63,189 nt of DNA, from the NCBI GenBank assembly GCA_045604805.1, contig JAZUOT010000026.1, positions 1 to 63,189 on the forward strand, given 5' to 3'. The position numbers and the translations under genes were made by a program. Positions 53,846 through 63,155 of the stretch are shown here, piece after piece. Position 1 is the first letter of the stretch. Every line of letters begins with the position of its first letter. The stretch is from JAZUOT01 sp045604805 (GTDB taxonomy: Bacteria; Bacillota; Clostridia; Oscillospirales; Acutalibacteraceae). The notes beneath the pieces were generated by a model that had not been told where the DNA came from, did not search any database, and was given only the letters and a program-made list of their open reading frames with translations.

Positions 53846-53912
53846 AATAATAGTAATTTGTATTTCATTACATTAATACTTATACAATTGCACATAATGG
53901 TGGTCCTCATCT

Positions 53913-55214
53913 ATGGAAATAATTATTTTAAATATCAGTATTTTTGCTACTGTATTAGCTGTAACTTGCACAATAATTTTAATTAGTAAAACAAAAAATC
54001 TCAGAAAAGAAATGGAGCAAATGTTCTCGCAAATACAACAAAAAGTACATTCTGAACTGTCATCTGACATACAACTCTCAGTTAAAAATTTAGGAGACAT
54101 AATTACGACAAATCAAAGGAACACAGATGAATTACAATTAAAAAAGTTTGAAGATTTAAATAAGAATATATCAGAAAAACAGGATTCTTTAAACAAATCT
54201 GTACTAGCAATGCTTAATCAATCTGAAAATCGCTTTAAAACTTTTGAAATCACCAACCAACAAAAAATGGATGCCATGAGAGAAACAATAGAAAAACGCC
54301 TTAATTATATTCAAGAAGATAATAATAAAAAATTAGATTCTATGCAGAAAATTGTAGACCAAAAGCTACAGAAAACCCTTGAAGACAAAATGGCCACTTC
54401 TTTTCGTTTAGTTAATGACCGATTGGAACAAGTTTACAAAGGCCTTGGAGAAATGCAAAATCTAGCTGTTGGGGTATCTGACCTAAAAAAAGTCTTATCA
54501 AACATAAAAACGCGTGGTATATTAGGAGAAATACAACTTGCAGCTATTCTCAAAGAAATATTGACCCCTGAACAATACGAGGAAAATATAGAGCTCGTAC
54601 CAAAGTCTGGTGAACGAGTAGAGTTTGCAGTAAAATTACCAGGAGACGATGAAAATCCCGTATATCTTCCTATTGACTCTAAATTTCCTGCAGATGTTTT
54701 TGTTGATGTACAAGATGCATATGAATCTGGCTCTAAAGAAAATCTACATAAGGCTTTTTCGGCACTTTCTACTAGGATCAAAACATTTGCTAAAGATATA
54801 CGTAGAAAATACATACAACCTCCATTTACTACTGAATTTGCTATAATGTTTCTACCTTTCGAGGGGCTTTATGCGGAGGTTGTAAACAGAGGTTTAGTCG
54901 AGATTTTGCAGCGCGATTACCATGTAAATGTCGCTGGCCCCAGTACTATGGCAGCTCTGCTCAACAGCCTTCAAATGGGATTTAAAACTGTTGCTATACA
55001 AAAAAGAAGCAGTGAGGTATGGGAAGTTTTAGGCGCTGTAAAGAATGAATTTGACAAGTTCGATTCGGTACTTTGTGACACACGTCTTAAACTAGAACAA
55101 GCTAATGATAGACTAGATAAATTAGTTGGGGTAAGAACAAGAGCTATTCAAAGAAAACTTAGGAATGTTGAAAAATTGGATAACGAACATTCTCAGAGAT
55201 TGTTGGAGGAGTAA
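53913..55214 (+). CDS. rmuC: DNA recombination protein RmuC
   Basis: 433 residues. N-terminal TM (about 3-23), long coiled coil (to about 165), then the RmuC nuclease-like domain (GILGEIQLAAILKEIL, DSKFPADVF, FLPFEGLYAEV, GPSTMAALLNSLQMG). Limits DNA inversions at repeats in E. coli. ATG preceded by a weak site. Normal length for a short Firmicute form. Confidence 0.94.
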   Translation: MEIIILNISIFATVLAVTCTIILISKTKNLRKEMEQMFSQIQQKVHSELSSDIQLSVKNLGDIITTNQRNTDELQLKKFEDLNKNISEKQDSLNKSVLAMLNQSENRFKTFEITNQQKMDAMRETIEKRLNYIQEDNNKKLDSMQKIVDQKLQKTLEDKMATSFRLVNDRLEQVYKGLGEMQNLAVGVSDLKKVLSNIKTRGILGEIQLAAILKEILTPEQYEENIELVPKSGERVEFAVKLPGDDENPVYLPIDSKFPADVFVDVQDAYESGSKENLHKAFSALSTRIKTFAKDIRRKYIQPPFTTEFAIMFLPFEGLYAEVVNRGLVEILQRDYHVNVAGPSTMAALLNSLQMGFKTVAIQKRSSEVWEVLGAVKNEFDKFDSVLCDTRLKLEQANDRLDKLVGVRTRAIQRKLRNVEKLDNEHSQRLLEE

Positions 55215-55488
55215 ATTAATGTAGCACTATACATTTGTCGTATAAACTGATATTTTTGGGCTGATTTTTCTATTTCATGTTTTTGTGGCCAAAATATCTT
55301 GACTATTACATATAAAAAGATCGTAGTGAAAAAAGAGGGTTCTCACAATAATAGTGTTACCAATGTGGTAGATATTAAAAATGTGGTAAAAAAGAATTGA
55401 AAAATACTGTATTTAAATAATTGTCCCACGTAGTGTTTTTATTTATCGGGCAGATTTAAAAGTGATATATTTTAGGTTGTGCATGTAG

Positions 55489-57372
55489 ATGTTTAAAAAA
55501 CTTACGAAATATGTAATTATTGCTTTGATTGTACTTATTTTTGTCGAAATTCTTTCAATATTTAAAGTTTCTGACACTAGAACCAATCAATACTTTAAGA
55601 GTTTTCATAGCAACAAAGAAAACACAGTAGATGCGGTGTACATAGGTGCCAGTAATGTATATTCATGTTATCAAGCACCAATTTCATATGGAGAATATGG
55701 ATTGGCAACATCTGTGATTGGATCACCTAATATGCCGGCTGCAAGCTTTAAATACATCATACAAGACTGTACAAAAAAGCAAGCAAGTGCTTTATACTTG
55801 GTAAGTCTCCTTACATTTATAAAGACGTCAATTAATGCGACAGATATACACTGTTTGTTAGATTATATGCCATTTTCCAAGACAAAAGTGCAGCTTACGG
55901 AAGATCTTTGTGCAAGAGCCGGTATAACAGGAATGGACAAGCTTGAATTTTATTTTCCCTTTATACGCTTTCTTTCAGCTTGGAAGAAGTTAACACCAGA
56001 ATATATGGAACGGAATTATAACGGATTGAAAGGAGGAGCTACATATCTCTCATTTTTGGCCGATAGTAAAGATGTATCGCAAGAGTACCGTAAAACTAAC
56101 GAATGTATAAAGCCTTCTGATGAATGTTTGCAACTTCTGTTTGATTTTATTAGTTATACAAGCGAGAATGGAATTAAGGTACTATTTATAATTGAACCAG
56201 TTCCTCTGAAAGATGCAACTAATGTTGCTAAAATAAATTTTTTATGCAACATAGTCCGTGAAAATGGTTTTGATGTTTTGGATTTACAAGGCAAAGCAGA
56301 AGAGATAGGCATCAATACAGCAACAGACTATTATAATGCCCCTCACACAAATGTTCATGGTTCGCTGAAATATACTCGCTACTTGAGCGAATATTTGCTT
56401 AATGCTGGATATGGATTTATTGATAAGCGCGGAAATTCTGATTATGCTGACTGGGATATAGCCTATGAAAAATACTTAGAAAAGCTTAAGCCCAACACGC
56501 TTGATTTTGAAATAAATAATTCTCCTAGGGATTATAATTTGCAGATACCTCAGAACCAAAAATGCGAAGTTTATGGCAGTAGTTGTACCTTGACTTGGGA
56601 CAATGTAGAAGGTGCTAGTGCTTATGCAGTGTATAGAAGATACAAAAATGCATCTTGGGAAAAGATAGCAGAAACTGATGCAAATATGTACTATGATTCT
56701 GGACTAAAGCGCTATGCCAAATATACCTATACCGTTATACCTATGTCAAACAATAATAATATTTTAGCTTATGGTAACTTTAGCGTTAATGGAACAACAA
56801 TTACTGTTCCTCTTGATGCGGCTGAATTGTTATCTTTAGATGAGAGTGAACAAGGTATTACGATTAATTGGAATCCTGTAGATGGAGCTCAAGGTTACTA
56901 TATAGAAAGAAAAATTGTTGGTCAAGATTGGATCAGGATAGCTACGGTAGATGTGAATACCCTTACCTACACTGATAATTCATATCAGAGTGAATTGCCA
57001 TACATTTATACAGTTGTTTCGTATGCGAAGAAAGACGGTAAGGAAAAATCGGGTTCTGCTGATAGGAATGGATTACTCAGGAATAAGCCAATAGCAGCAC
57101 CAGAAATACAAGCAGAGAGACATGATGCTGAAAACATTATCTCTTGGACTGAAGTTAAAGGTGCGAGTGATTATTTTGTATATAGATTATTAAATAATGG
57201 AGAATGGGAGCGAATTGCTCAGATTCAATCTGGAACAGAACTTACTTACAAAGAAAGTTCTTATCAATCTAGTGGGATTTACCGAGTGTCTGCTGCATTG
57301 ATACATGGCAGTGAAGTTTATGAATATCCTTCAAAGACAGTTGCTGTAGGCAGAAAAGCACATTTTTGCTGA
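55489..57372 (+). CDS. Membrane-anchored SGNH-like protein with three fibronectin type III domains
   Basis: 627 residues. N-terminal signal anchor (about 9-26). Domain one (about 45-310) has VDAVYIGASNVYSC (Ser in GAS) and a late NAPHTNVHG (His), the pattern of SGNH/DltD-like acyl-modifying or esterase proteins. Three FN3-like modules follow (about 355-440, 445-530, 540-620; each with a WxxVxGAxxYxVYR-type core). Extracellular, possibly acting on acylated glycans. The catalytic Asp is not assigned. No sortase motif. Confidence 0.75.
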   Translation: MFKKLTKYVIIALIVLIFVEILSIFKVSDTRTNQYFKSFHSNKENTVDAVYIGASNVYSCYQAPISYGEYGLATSVIGSPNMPAASFKYIIQDCTKKQASALYLVSLLTFIKTSINATDIHCLLDYMPFSKTKVQLTEDLCARAGITGMDKLEFYFPFIRFLSAWKKLTPEYMERNYNGLKGGATYLSFLADSKDVSQEYRKTNECIKPSDECLQLLFDFISYTSENGIKVLFIIEPVPLKDATNVAKINFLCNIVRENGFDVLDLQGKAEEIGINTATDYYNAPHTNVHGSLKYTRYLSEYLLNAGYGFIDKRGNSDYADWDIAYEKYLEKLKPNTLDFEINNSPRDYNLQIPQNQKCEVYGSSCTLTWDNVEGASAYAVYRRYKNASWEKIAETDANMYYDSGLKRYAKYTYTVIPMSNNNNILAYGNFSVNGTTITVPLDAAELLSLDESEQGITINWNPVDGAQGYYIERKIVGQDWIRIATVDVNTLTYTDNSYQSELPYIYTVVSYAKKDGKEKSGSADRNGLLRNKPIAAPEIQAERHDAENIISWTEVKGASDYFVYRLLNNGEWERIAQIQSGTELTYKESSYQSSGIYRVSAALIHGSEVYEYPSKTVAVGRKAHFC

Positions 57373-57806
57373 TTTTTTCACAGTCTTCTATTTCAAAAAT
57401 TTTTTTTTGCCTATGTTAAACATATAGAAAGTAGTTACCGTCGATTTGATTGCATAGGGAAACGTATTTTCTAGTTATACAGCTTCTATTAATGCTTTAT
57501 ATTATATTTTCTCGTTACTTTTAAAATGCTCTGTTACTATGCTAAGGTGGAACCGTGGTCGCAACAAACCGGGTATCATATACAAAGGTTAAAAAAAACA
57601 GGCATGTTAGAAATCCTAAAAAAATTAGAAAAGAATTTTCTTGGCATGCCCACATTTAGATATTATAAATTTGAATAATTGAGAAATTAGATGTTCATCA
57701 TTTAGTTTTTGTCATAGAAATCCTATTTACAAAAAAGTTTAATACACACTCATTTTTTATTTTAATACTTCCTAGATGTACCCTTTTTTACTATTTCCGA
57801 CATATA
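57373..57806. other. Intergenic with a T-box-like element
   Basis: No gene. AAGGTGGAACCGTGG at 57544-57558 resembles the T-box AGGGTGGNACCGCG antiterminator sequence, but nothing on the plus strand follows. GGCATG/CATGCC (about 57601-57650) could form a stem. Confidence 0.35.
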
Positions 57807-58475
57807 TTATTGAAAAGATGGTGGAGCTACATTTGTATCTTTAAAATTGTTATCACTTGGCGAAGGTTCCGACATACTAAAGTACATCTTTGCTGCTTTT
57901 GTAGTTCCAAAATCTTTATTAGAACCTGTATTTTGCACTTTATTAAAAGCTTCTCTAAACATAGCATTATGAGCTTCTTCTCTATTCAAGAGAAAATCTA
58001 TAGTTTCTTTTACTTTTTTATCATCTATCTGACGGTAGAGATATTCGTACACAACTTTCGCTCTTTGTTCCGAAGCAATATTGGAAAGCAAATCTGCACA
58101 CAAATCACCGGTAACAGTTACATAATCACTAGTCCAGGAATAACCAGAAGCATTTATCAGACCGGGATTCAGACCTAAAAGTACGTGGGTTTGGACTTCT
58201 CCTGCTTGAGTTGCCTTAGCGTCTACGTCATGCCCATTCAGCAAATTTATAGTCTGTGCAACCATTTCCATGTGGCTTAATTCCTCAGCAGCAATATCTA
58301 AAAAAAGATCTTTTATAGTCTGATCTTTCACTCTAAAGCTCTGAGACATATATTGCATTGCAGCTTTGAGTTCTCCATTGCCTCCCCCCAACTGTTCTTG
58401 CAACAATGCAGCATACTGAGGATTTGGCTTTTCTACTGCAACCGGATGAAATAACATTTTTTCATGTTTGAACAT
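57807..58475 (-). CDS. cotJC: Manganese catalase / CotJC family protein
   Basis: Ferritin-like dimanganese protein that disproportionates H2O2; in B. subtilis CotJC is a spore-coat component. 222 residues. Metal ligands lie in GELKAAMQYM, EELSHMEM, SEQRAKVVYE and REEAHNAMF. A Pro-rich tail ends at PPSFQ. GTGAGG precedes the ATG. cotJA/cotJB are not adjacent, so a vegetative role is also possible. Confidence 0.9.
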   Translation of the reverse strand: MFKHEKMLFHPVAVEKPNPQYAALLQEQLGGGNGELKAAMQYMSQSFRVKDQTIKDLFLDIAAEELSHMEMVAQTINLLNGHDVDAKATQAGEVQTHVLLGLNPGLINASGYSWTSDYVTVTGDLCADLLSNIASEQRAKVVYEYLYRQIDDKKVKETIDFLLNREEAHNAMFREAFNKVQNTGSNKDFGTTKAAKMYFSMSEPSPSDNNFKDTNVAPPSFQ

Positions 58476-58775
58476 AAATATAAAAACCTCACTTTCTTAA
58501 GATATGGTTTGTATATTTAATAAATTTATTCATAGCAAAAGATGGGACAATCGAATTAAAGCTCATCTCTGATACAAACAGCATGATAGCTATTTTTTTG
58601 AATCCCAAAACTTTTTCTATAAATTTATTCAGAACATTTAGCCATAAAAAAAAAGAGATTTGCTATCATATGGAGTTCACCTCTGTTATTATAATGTTAA
58701 AAAAATGCTTTTTTCTGATTGACTTTTGATTGTATTCATGGTAAACTTAACGACAGTACTGATTTTGATTTGCAT
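58476..58775. other. Intergenic before the tRNA group
   Basis: No gene. TTGACT (58720-58725 region) upstream of tRNA-Trp may be a -35. Confidence 0.35.
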
Positions 58776-58851
58776 AGGGGTATAGCTCAGTTGGTAGAGC
58801 AGCGGTCTCCAAAACCGCGTGCCGAGGGTTCGAAGCCTTCTACCCCTGCCA
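58776..58851 (+). tRNA. tRNA-Trp (CCA anticodon)
   Basis: Acceptor AGGGGTA/TACCCCT, D arm GCTCAGTTGGTAGAGC, anticodon stem GCGGT/ACCGC with loop CTCCAAA, T loop TTCGAAG, encoded GCCA end. Confidence 0.96.
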
Positions 58852-59035
58852 CAAGGTTTTTATGTAAGCTAAAGTTGTATAGTTTGTACCTTTTTTAAAA
58901 AAATCTGACATAGTTTAAAACTCAATAACCTTTTTTCGAAGCCATCTTTCTTCCATTGGCTTCCCAATCTCAAACTTCTCAATATCAGGGCATTTTTTCA
59001 TTCTTTTGTTTGTCCTTGCTTCATAAAAACCTTGT

Positions 59036-59111
<76 letters not shown>

Positions 59112-59226
59112 TACCCCCTAATACTATTGGGAAGTTTGAGATTCCACCCTTTAGTAGAATTTCTGTTACGTTACAATTTCCAGGTTTACTGGATTTTTTT
59201 ATAATATACGCAAAAATAATACTTTC

Positions 59227-59302
59227 GCTGATATGGCTCAGTTGGTAGAGCAGCTCACTCGTAATGAGCAGGTCGTCGGTTCAAGTCCGACTATCAGCTC
59301 CA
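59227..59302 (+). tRNA. tRNA-Thr (CGT anticodon)
   Basis: Acceptor GCTGATA/TATCAGC, anticodon loop CTCGTAA in stem GCTCA/TGAGC, T loop TTCAAGT, CCA encoded. About 115 bp after tRNA-Thr(GGT). Confidence 0.96.
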
Positions 59303-59355
59303 TTTTTTTGTTCCACTTTGTCTATCATAATATTTCTGGAGTGAACTGATTCGCG

Positions 59356-60057
59356 ATGAATTTCTCAAAAAAAAATAGCAGCTTCTGTGGGCCTTTTAGC
59401 TATTCGTATTGGGATTGTGCTTTTAAAGAGCTTTCGTCGCGCTTTGTGATAGTCTTCGCTGCAAATATTATCGCGGCAAGGGTAGTTTTGGATACATTCT
59501 CTATACCTTTCCCTTTTGCAGAGAGTTTATATGTATCCTTTCACTTTCTTTTTGACGCTCTTGGCGCATACATATACGGTCCTATTGTTGCTATTTTGAG
59601 TAGCGGTATTACAGATATATTAGCTTACATGATATCCCCAAAGGGACCATATTATTTTCCCTTCACTATATTGGAAATGCTCACTTCCCTGATATATGCA
59701 CTATTCTTGTACAAAAGTAAAATATCAGTTCCAAGATTGCTTCTATCTCGACTTACTGTAAACTTTCTAATAAATAGTATTTTAACACCTGTACTGCTGT
59801 ACTTTATGTATGGAAAATCCATATTTATTTATTTTGTTCCAAGAGTGATAAAAAATATACTTATATTTCCGCTTGAAATATTCCTATTGATAAATTTTTT
59901 TAGAGCTATCCTACCTTTATGCAGACGTTTTGGAATAATTTCCAAGGATACAAATTCTGAAGTTGCATTGGCATTAAAAAACAAGCACTTCATTGTTCTT
60001 ATTTTATCGATAATTTGTTCTATAGTATTTTCTTACCTATGGTTTCGATTCTTTTGA
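59356..60057 (+). CDS. folT: Folate-type ECF transporter S component
   Basis: Substrate-binding membrane subunit of an energy-coupling-factor importer; works with a shared EcfAA'T module encoded elsewhere. 233 residues, six hydrophobic segments; F-x-FGA-like YIYGPIVAILSSGITDILAYMISP and LTPVLLYFMYGK...VPRVIKNILIFPLE match FolT-type S components. Substrate (folate) is inferred from family pattern. ATG behind TTTCTGGAGTG. Followed by a terminator. Confidence 0.8.
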   Translation: MNFSKKNSSFCGPFSYSYWDCAFKELSSRFVIVFAANIIAARVVLDTFSIPFPFAESLYVSFHFLFDALGAYIYGPIVAILSSGITDILAYMISPKGPYYFPFTILEMLTSLIYALFLYKSKISVPRLLLSRLTVNFLINSILTPVLLYFMYGKSIFIYFVPRVIKNILIFPLEIFLLINFFRAILPLCRRFGIISKDTNSEVALALKNKHFIVLILSIICSIVFSYLWFRFF

Positions 60058-60090
60058 ATTTTTTAAAGTTTCAATCACCTTAAGTCAAAA

Positions 60091-60130
60091 CAAGCAGGAG
60101 CACCCTTGTATTGGGCTCCTGCTTGTTTGC
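60091..60130 (+). terminator. Terminator after folT
   Basis: 11-bp stem CAAGCAGGAGC (60091-60101) / GCTCCTGCTTG (60115-60125) followed by TTTGCT. May serve both folT and rubredoxin. Confidence 0.85.
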
Positions 60131-60154
60131 TCTCTTGGCTAAATTTACAGATTG

Positions 60155-60316
60155 CTATTTAATTTCGCTAAAATCTTCTTTGCCAACGCCACATAAAGGG
60201 CACACCCAATCTTCTGGAAGATCTTCAAAAGGTGTTCCTGGCTTTATTCCAGCTTCAGGATCACCATTTTGCGGGTCGTAAACATATCCACAAGTATCGC
60301 AAACATATTGACTCAT
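60155..60316 (-). CDS. Rubredoxin
   Basis: 53-residue Fe(SCys)4 electron carrier. CDTCGYVYDP (Cys6, Cys9) and VCPLCGVGK (Cys39, Cys42). AAAGGAG precedes the ATG. A likely electron donor to peroxide/oxygen-reducing enzymes such as the flavodiiron protein in this window, although that protein has its own rubredoxin domain. Confidence 0.97.
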   Translation of the reverse strand: MSQYVCDTCGYVYDPQNGDPEAGIKPGTPFEDLPEDWVCPLCGVGKEDFSEIK

Positions 60317-60804
60317 TGTATTCAGCTCCTTTCATATGTAATATTACCATGAAATGAAAAAAAGGGTAATAGTATTTTAACCTTGTGCAAATAGCCTTAT
60401 TCTTCAAAAACTGGGTCTATTAAGGATATGTGTGAAATATTTGTAACTTTTTTGTAATATTTCATTTCTGCATATTGCACAATAAAATATTGAAATAAAT
60501 GCGGATACTCCGCTCAAAAGGCTTTTAGAAAGACCTATCTACTCAAATTATTGTTAATATTGCACAAAATATAGGCTTGCTCTCCGTTTGACAATAGATT
60601 TAAACCTGATAAAATAGGAATTGTTGTTTGGTGCTGCCGTAAATTACTGTGAAAATTTAGCCACTCAAACAATATGTACAACATGGATATATTGTTACTG
60701 TAAGAAGTTACAAAAGTTGTTACCAGTACATATTTTATTGTGATTAATAGTTAAAGCTGAAACACACAAGAGTGTGACATCACTTAAAGGGAGAGATTTT
60801 TGTT
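60317..60804 (+). other. Promoter and long leader of the G5/3D gene
   Basis: No gene. TTGACA (60588-60593), 16 bp, TAAAAT (60610-60615) predicts a start near 60622 and a 5' UTR of about 180 nt. Right at its 5' end, TTGTTTGGTG can pair with the complement near 60661-60675 (CACTCAAACAA), suggesting a structured leader. No riboswitch class confirmed. Confidence 0.5.
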
Positions 60805-62007
60805 TTGTTTGATAAGTTTAGACTTAGTGTTAGCTTCTCTACGCTTAAAAATTTAGCCAGAAAGTTAAGTGCTTTTGTCTGCGTTTTTTTAGTACTTTTT
60901 AGTTCGTTTATGACAGTATACGCTATGAGTGATACTTATACAATAGTCAGGGGTAGAGACACCTACACGATCAATTGCCTAAAATTAAGTTCGGAAGAAA
61001 TGGTCAAAAGAGCAGGTGTTGAGCTTGCAGAAAATGATAAGGTAGAAGTTGATGAAGAATACAATATCATCACTGTAAAACCTGAGTTTCAGTTTGATGT
61101 TGTTGATCAGGCTGGAAGAAGGGTAACTTTAAAAACAAATGAGTGTACAGTCGAAGAAGCTTTGCAGAAAGCTAAAGTGAATTTAGGAAAAAATGATACA
61201 GTTTCACCTTCATTGGGAACGGATTTAGATTTTTATACAACTCAGGTTGTGGTTATGCATTGGGTAAATGTTGATATAGTTATAAATGGCACTTCTAGAA
61301 CTACTGTCCAGGTTCCAAGCGGTACTAAAGCTTCAAGTGCATTGAAATCTATAGATTTCAGTTTAGCTGCTGAGGATATATGCAACATAGATTTAAATCA
61401 GCATTTGAGTGAAGATACTACAATAGATATAAAACAAGCACAGTCTTCTGAGCAGACAGTTATTGAACAGATTCCTTTTGAAACAGAGTATGTTGAGACA
61501 GATTCTTTACCCAAAGACCATAAACAGGTGCAAACCGATGGTAAAGAGGGAGAAAGAGTAATAAAAAAAATGATTAAAGTTTCTACAACTGATGGTTCTG
61601 TACTGCAAGAACAGGAACTCAGCAATGCTGTGACAAAGGAACCTGAGAAAAAAGTTGTTCTTGTCGGAACAGCAAACCCTAAGACTAAAGCTAAGGCCGG
61701 TAAAGGTGCTCCAAGTAATTACAAAAAGGTCGAAACAGGAGTCTGTACTGCCTACTGTGATAAAGGAACTACTTCTACAGGTGTTCGTTCTGGTGTTGGC
61801 AAGGTCGCTGTAGATCCAAGAGATATACCTTATGGCACAAAAATGTATATTTGTTCTGCCGATGGTTCGTATGTATATGGTTACTGTGTCGCTGCAGATA
61901 CAGGTAGTGCTATAAGAAGCGGTGGAGCAAGGGTAGATTTATTTTTTAATTCAAAAGCTGAGTGTATGTCTTTCGGTAGACGGACTATGAATATATATTT
62001 TGTTTAA
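60805..62007 (+). CDS. Cell-wall protein with DUF348, G5 and 3D domains
   Basis: 400 residues, TTG start with AAAGGGAG 9-12 nt upstream. Signal peptide (about 22-41, ending VYA). Two DUF348 (ubiquitin-like) modules (about 42-110, 100-170), a G5 domain (about 210-285), a basic linker and a C-terminal 3D domain with DPRDIPYGTKMYI, AADTGSAI and GARVDLFF. The 3D double-psi barrel is the lytic-transglycosylase fold of MltA/Sps proteins; YabE/Rpf-like organisation suggests peptidoglycan remodelling, perhaps at germination or outgrowth. Confidence 0.92.
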   Translation: MFDKFRLSVSFSTLKNLARKLSAFVCVFLVLFSSFMTVYAMSDTYTIVRGRDTYTINCLKLSSEEMVKRAGVELAENDKVEVDEEYNIITVKPEFQFDVVDQAGRRVTLKTNECTVEEALQKAKVNLGKNDTVSPSLGTDLDFYTTQVVVMHWVNVDIVINGTSRTTVQVPSGTKASSALKSIDFSLAAEDICNIDLNQHLSEDTTIDIKQAQSSEQTVIEQIPFETEYVETDSLPKDHKQVQTDGKEGERVIKKMIKVSTTDGSVLQEQELSNAVTKEPEKKVVLVGTANPKTKAKAGKGAPSNYKKVETGVCTAYCDKGTTSTGVRSGVGKVAVDPRDIPYGTKMYICSADGSYVYGYCVAADTGSAIRSGGARVDLFFNSKAECMSFGRRTMNIYFV

Positions 62008-62170
62008 CATGCGTTAAACGGCAACCTGATGTGTGTAGAATGGTCATTTTTTTGCAGAACCCCAAATTCTGTGAAAACTCTAAGTAGTAGTTAGAATAGA
62101 GTAAATTAATTAAGGGATGAGGGCTGCTTTACGGTTTGTATATTCTCCCAATAATTTGCTCCATAGTACA

Positions 62171-62206
62171 GTAGGAGAGGGCTACTTGCCCTCTCCTACT
62201 CGATTT
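62171..62206 (+). terminator. Terminator after the G5/3D gene
   Basis: 12-bp stem GTAGGAGAGGGC (62171-62182), loop TACTT, GCCCTCTCCTAC (62188-62199), then TCGATTTTT. Confidence 0.9.
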
Positions 62207-62218
62207 TTGAATAAGCTT

Positions 62219-62392
62219 TTATTTATCGCCCTGAGTTAAATTTTCTGCATAATGACACATACTTTCGTATGAGTTTACACTAGCGGCTCGTTTTTTGATT
62301 TCTTCTTGGACATAAGAAGGCAATCTGTCAAAATATTTTTTCGCTTGAGGATTATCTTTCATCAAGGAATATACATCGTTATATTTTTTCAT
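62219..62392 (-). CDS. Small protein, paralogue of the next gene
   Basis: 57 residues: MKKYNDVYSLMKDNPQAKKY, then LPSYVQEEIKKRA and HYAENL. AAGGT precedes the ATG. Shares the pattern (Y)F-x-x-LP-x-x-VQE-x-IK ... C-x-x-AENL with the gene at 62398-62565. No family recognised; translation is inferred from the start, ribosome site and paralogy. Confidence 0.7.
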   Translation of the reverse strand: MKKYNDVYSLMKDNPQAKKYFDRLPSYVQEEIKKRAASVNSYESMCHYAENLTQGDK

Positions 62393-62397
62393 TACAC

Positions 62398-62565
62398 TTA
62401 CCTTCTTTGTGGCATTTTTTTTGCCATTAAGTTTTCTGCACAGCTCTTCAAATCGTTTATATCATTAAGCTTTATATTTGTTTGTTTTATTGTTTCCTGA
62501 ACTATAGCTGGCAATGTGTTAAAATACTCTTTCATCTCATTATTAAAATTAAATATATCTGGCAT
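62398..62565 (-). CDS. Small protein, paralogue of the preceding gene
   Basis: 55 residues: EYFNTLPAIVQETIKQ and CAENLMAKK. GGGGTGA lies before the ATG. Its stop overlaps the ribosome binding region of the 62219 gene, so the two are probably co-transcribed. Function unknown. Confidence 0.7.
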   Translation of the reverse strand: MPDIFNFNNEMKEYFNTLPAIVQETIKQTNIKLNDINDLKSCAENLMAKKMPQRR

Positions 62566-62723
62566 TTATTAATCACCCCGGATATATTTTTATCAATAAA
62601 ACAGAAAATAATTAAAGGTAAATTTTGCAAAAAATCGAGGAGGGGAGATTTTCTCTCTCCTATCACAGCACCATATTAATTTATAATTTATAATTAAAAA
62701 TTAAAAATTGATAATTGTGGTAG

Positions 62724-62757
62724 TATTCTGGGAAAAAATAAATTTTTCCCAGAATAT
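62724..62757. repeat. Hairpin next to the AT-rich repeat
   Basis: TATTCTGGGAAAAA / TTTTTCCCAGAATA inverted repeat with a short loop; terminator-like on either strand. Confidence 0.75.
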
Positions 62758-62760
62758 TTT

Positions 62761-62888
62761 ATGGTTTCCGCTTGCTAATTCTGATAATCAAAAGCAGAGC
62801 GGGAAAAACTTTTTTCCCGCTCTGCCACATCAATTATTAATTATAAATTATCAATTATTAATTATTCATTATAAATTTTCAATTTATT
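62761..62888. repeat. Dispersed repeat, copy A
   Basis: About 130 bp nearly identical to copy B. Contains GCAGAGCGGGAAAAA / TTTTTCCCGCTCTGC (62794-62825) and a tail of AATTATTAATTATAAATT-type simple sequence. Confidence 0.9.
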
Positions 62889-63020
62889 TGTAAAGAATGA
62901 ATCAACGAAATGTTCACGGCAAAATGTAACGTTACAATATATGTGCGACCTAAAGGATAGAAAAAAGCGATAGCTTAAAATCAACCATCAAAAAAACATC
63001 CCCTGGCGCGAAATATTTTT

Positions 63021-63155
63021 ATGTTTTCCGCTTACTAATTCTGGTAATCAAAAGCAGAGCGGGAAAAACTTTTTTCCCACTCTGCCACATCAATTATAAA
63101 TTATTAATTATAAATTATCAATTATTAATTATTCATTATAAATTTTCAATTTTTT
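63021..63155. repeat. Dispersed repeat, copy B
   Basis: Second copy, with a few substitutions, one mismatch in the hairpin arm (CCCACT for CCCGCT) and a 7-bp longer AT tail. The 130 bp between the copies contain no gene. Confidence 0.9.

Noticed and set aside
62761..63155. CRISPR or attachment site
   Set aside because: Only two copies, 130 bp apart, with simple AT tails and no cas or integrase gene.
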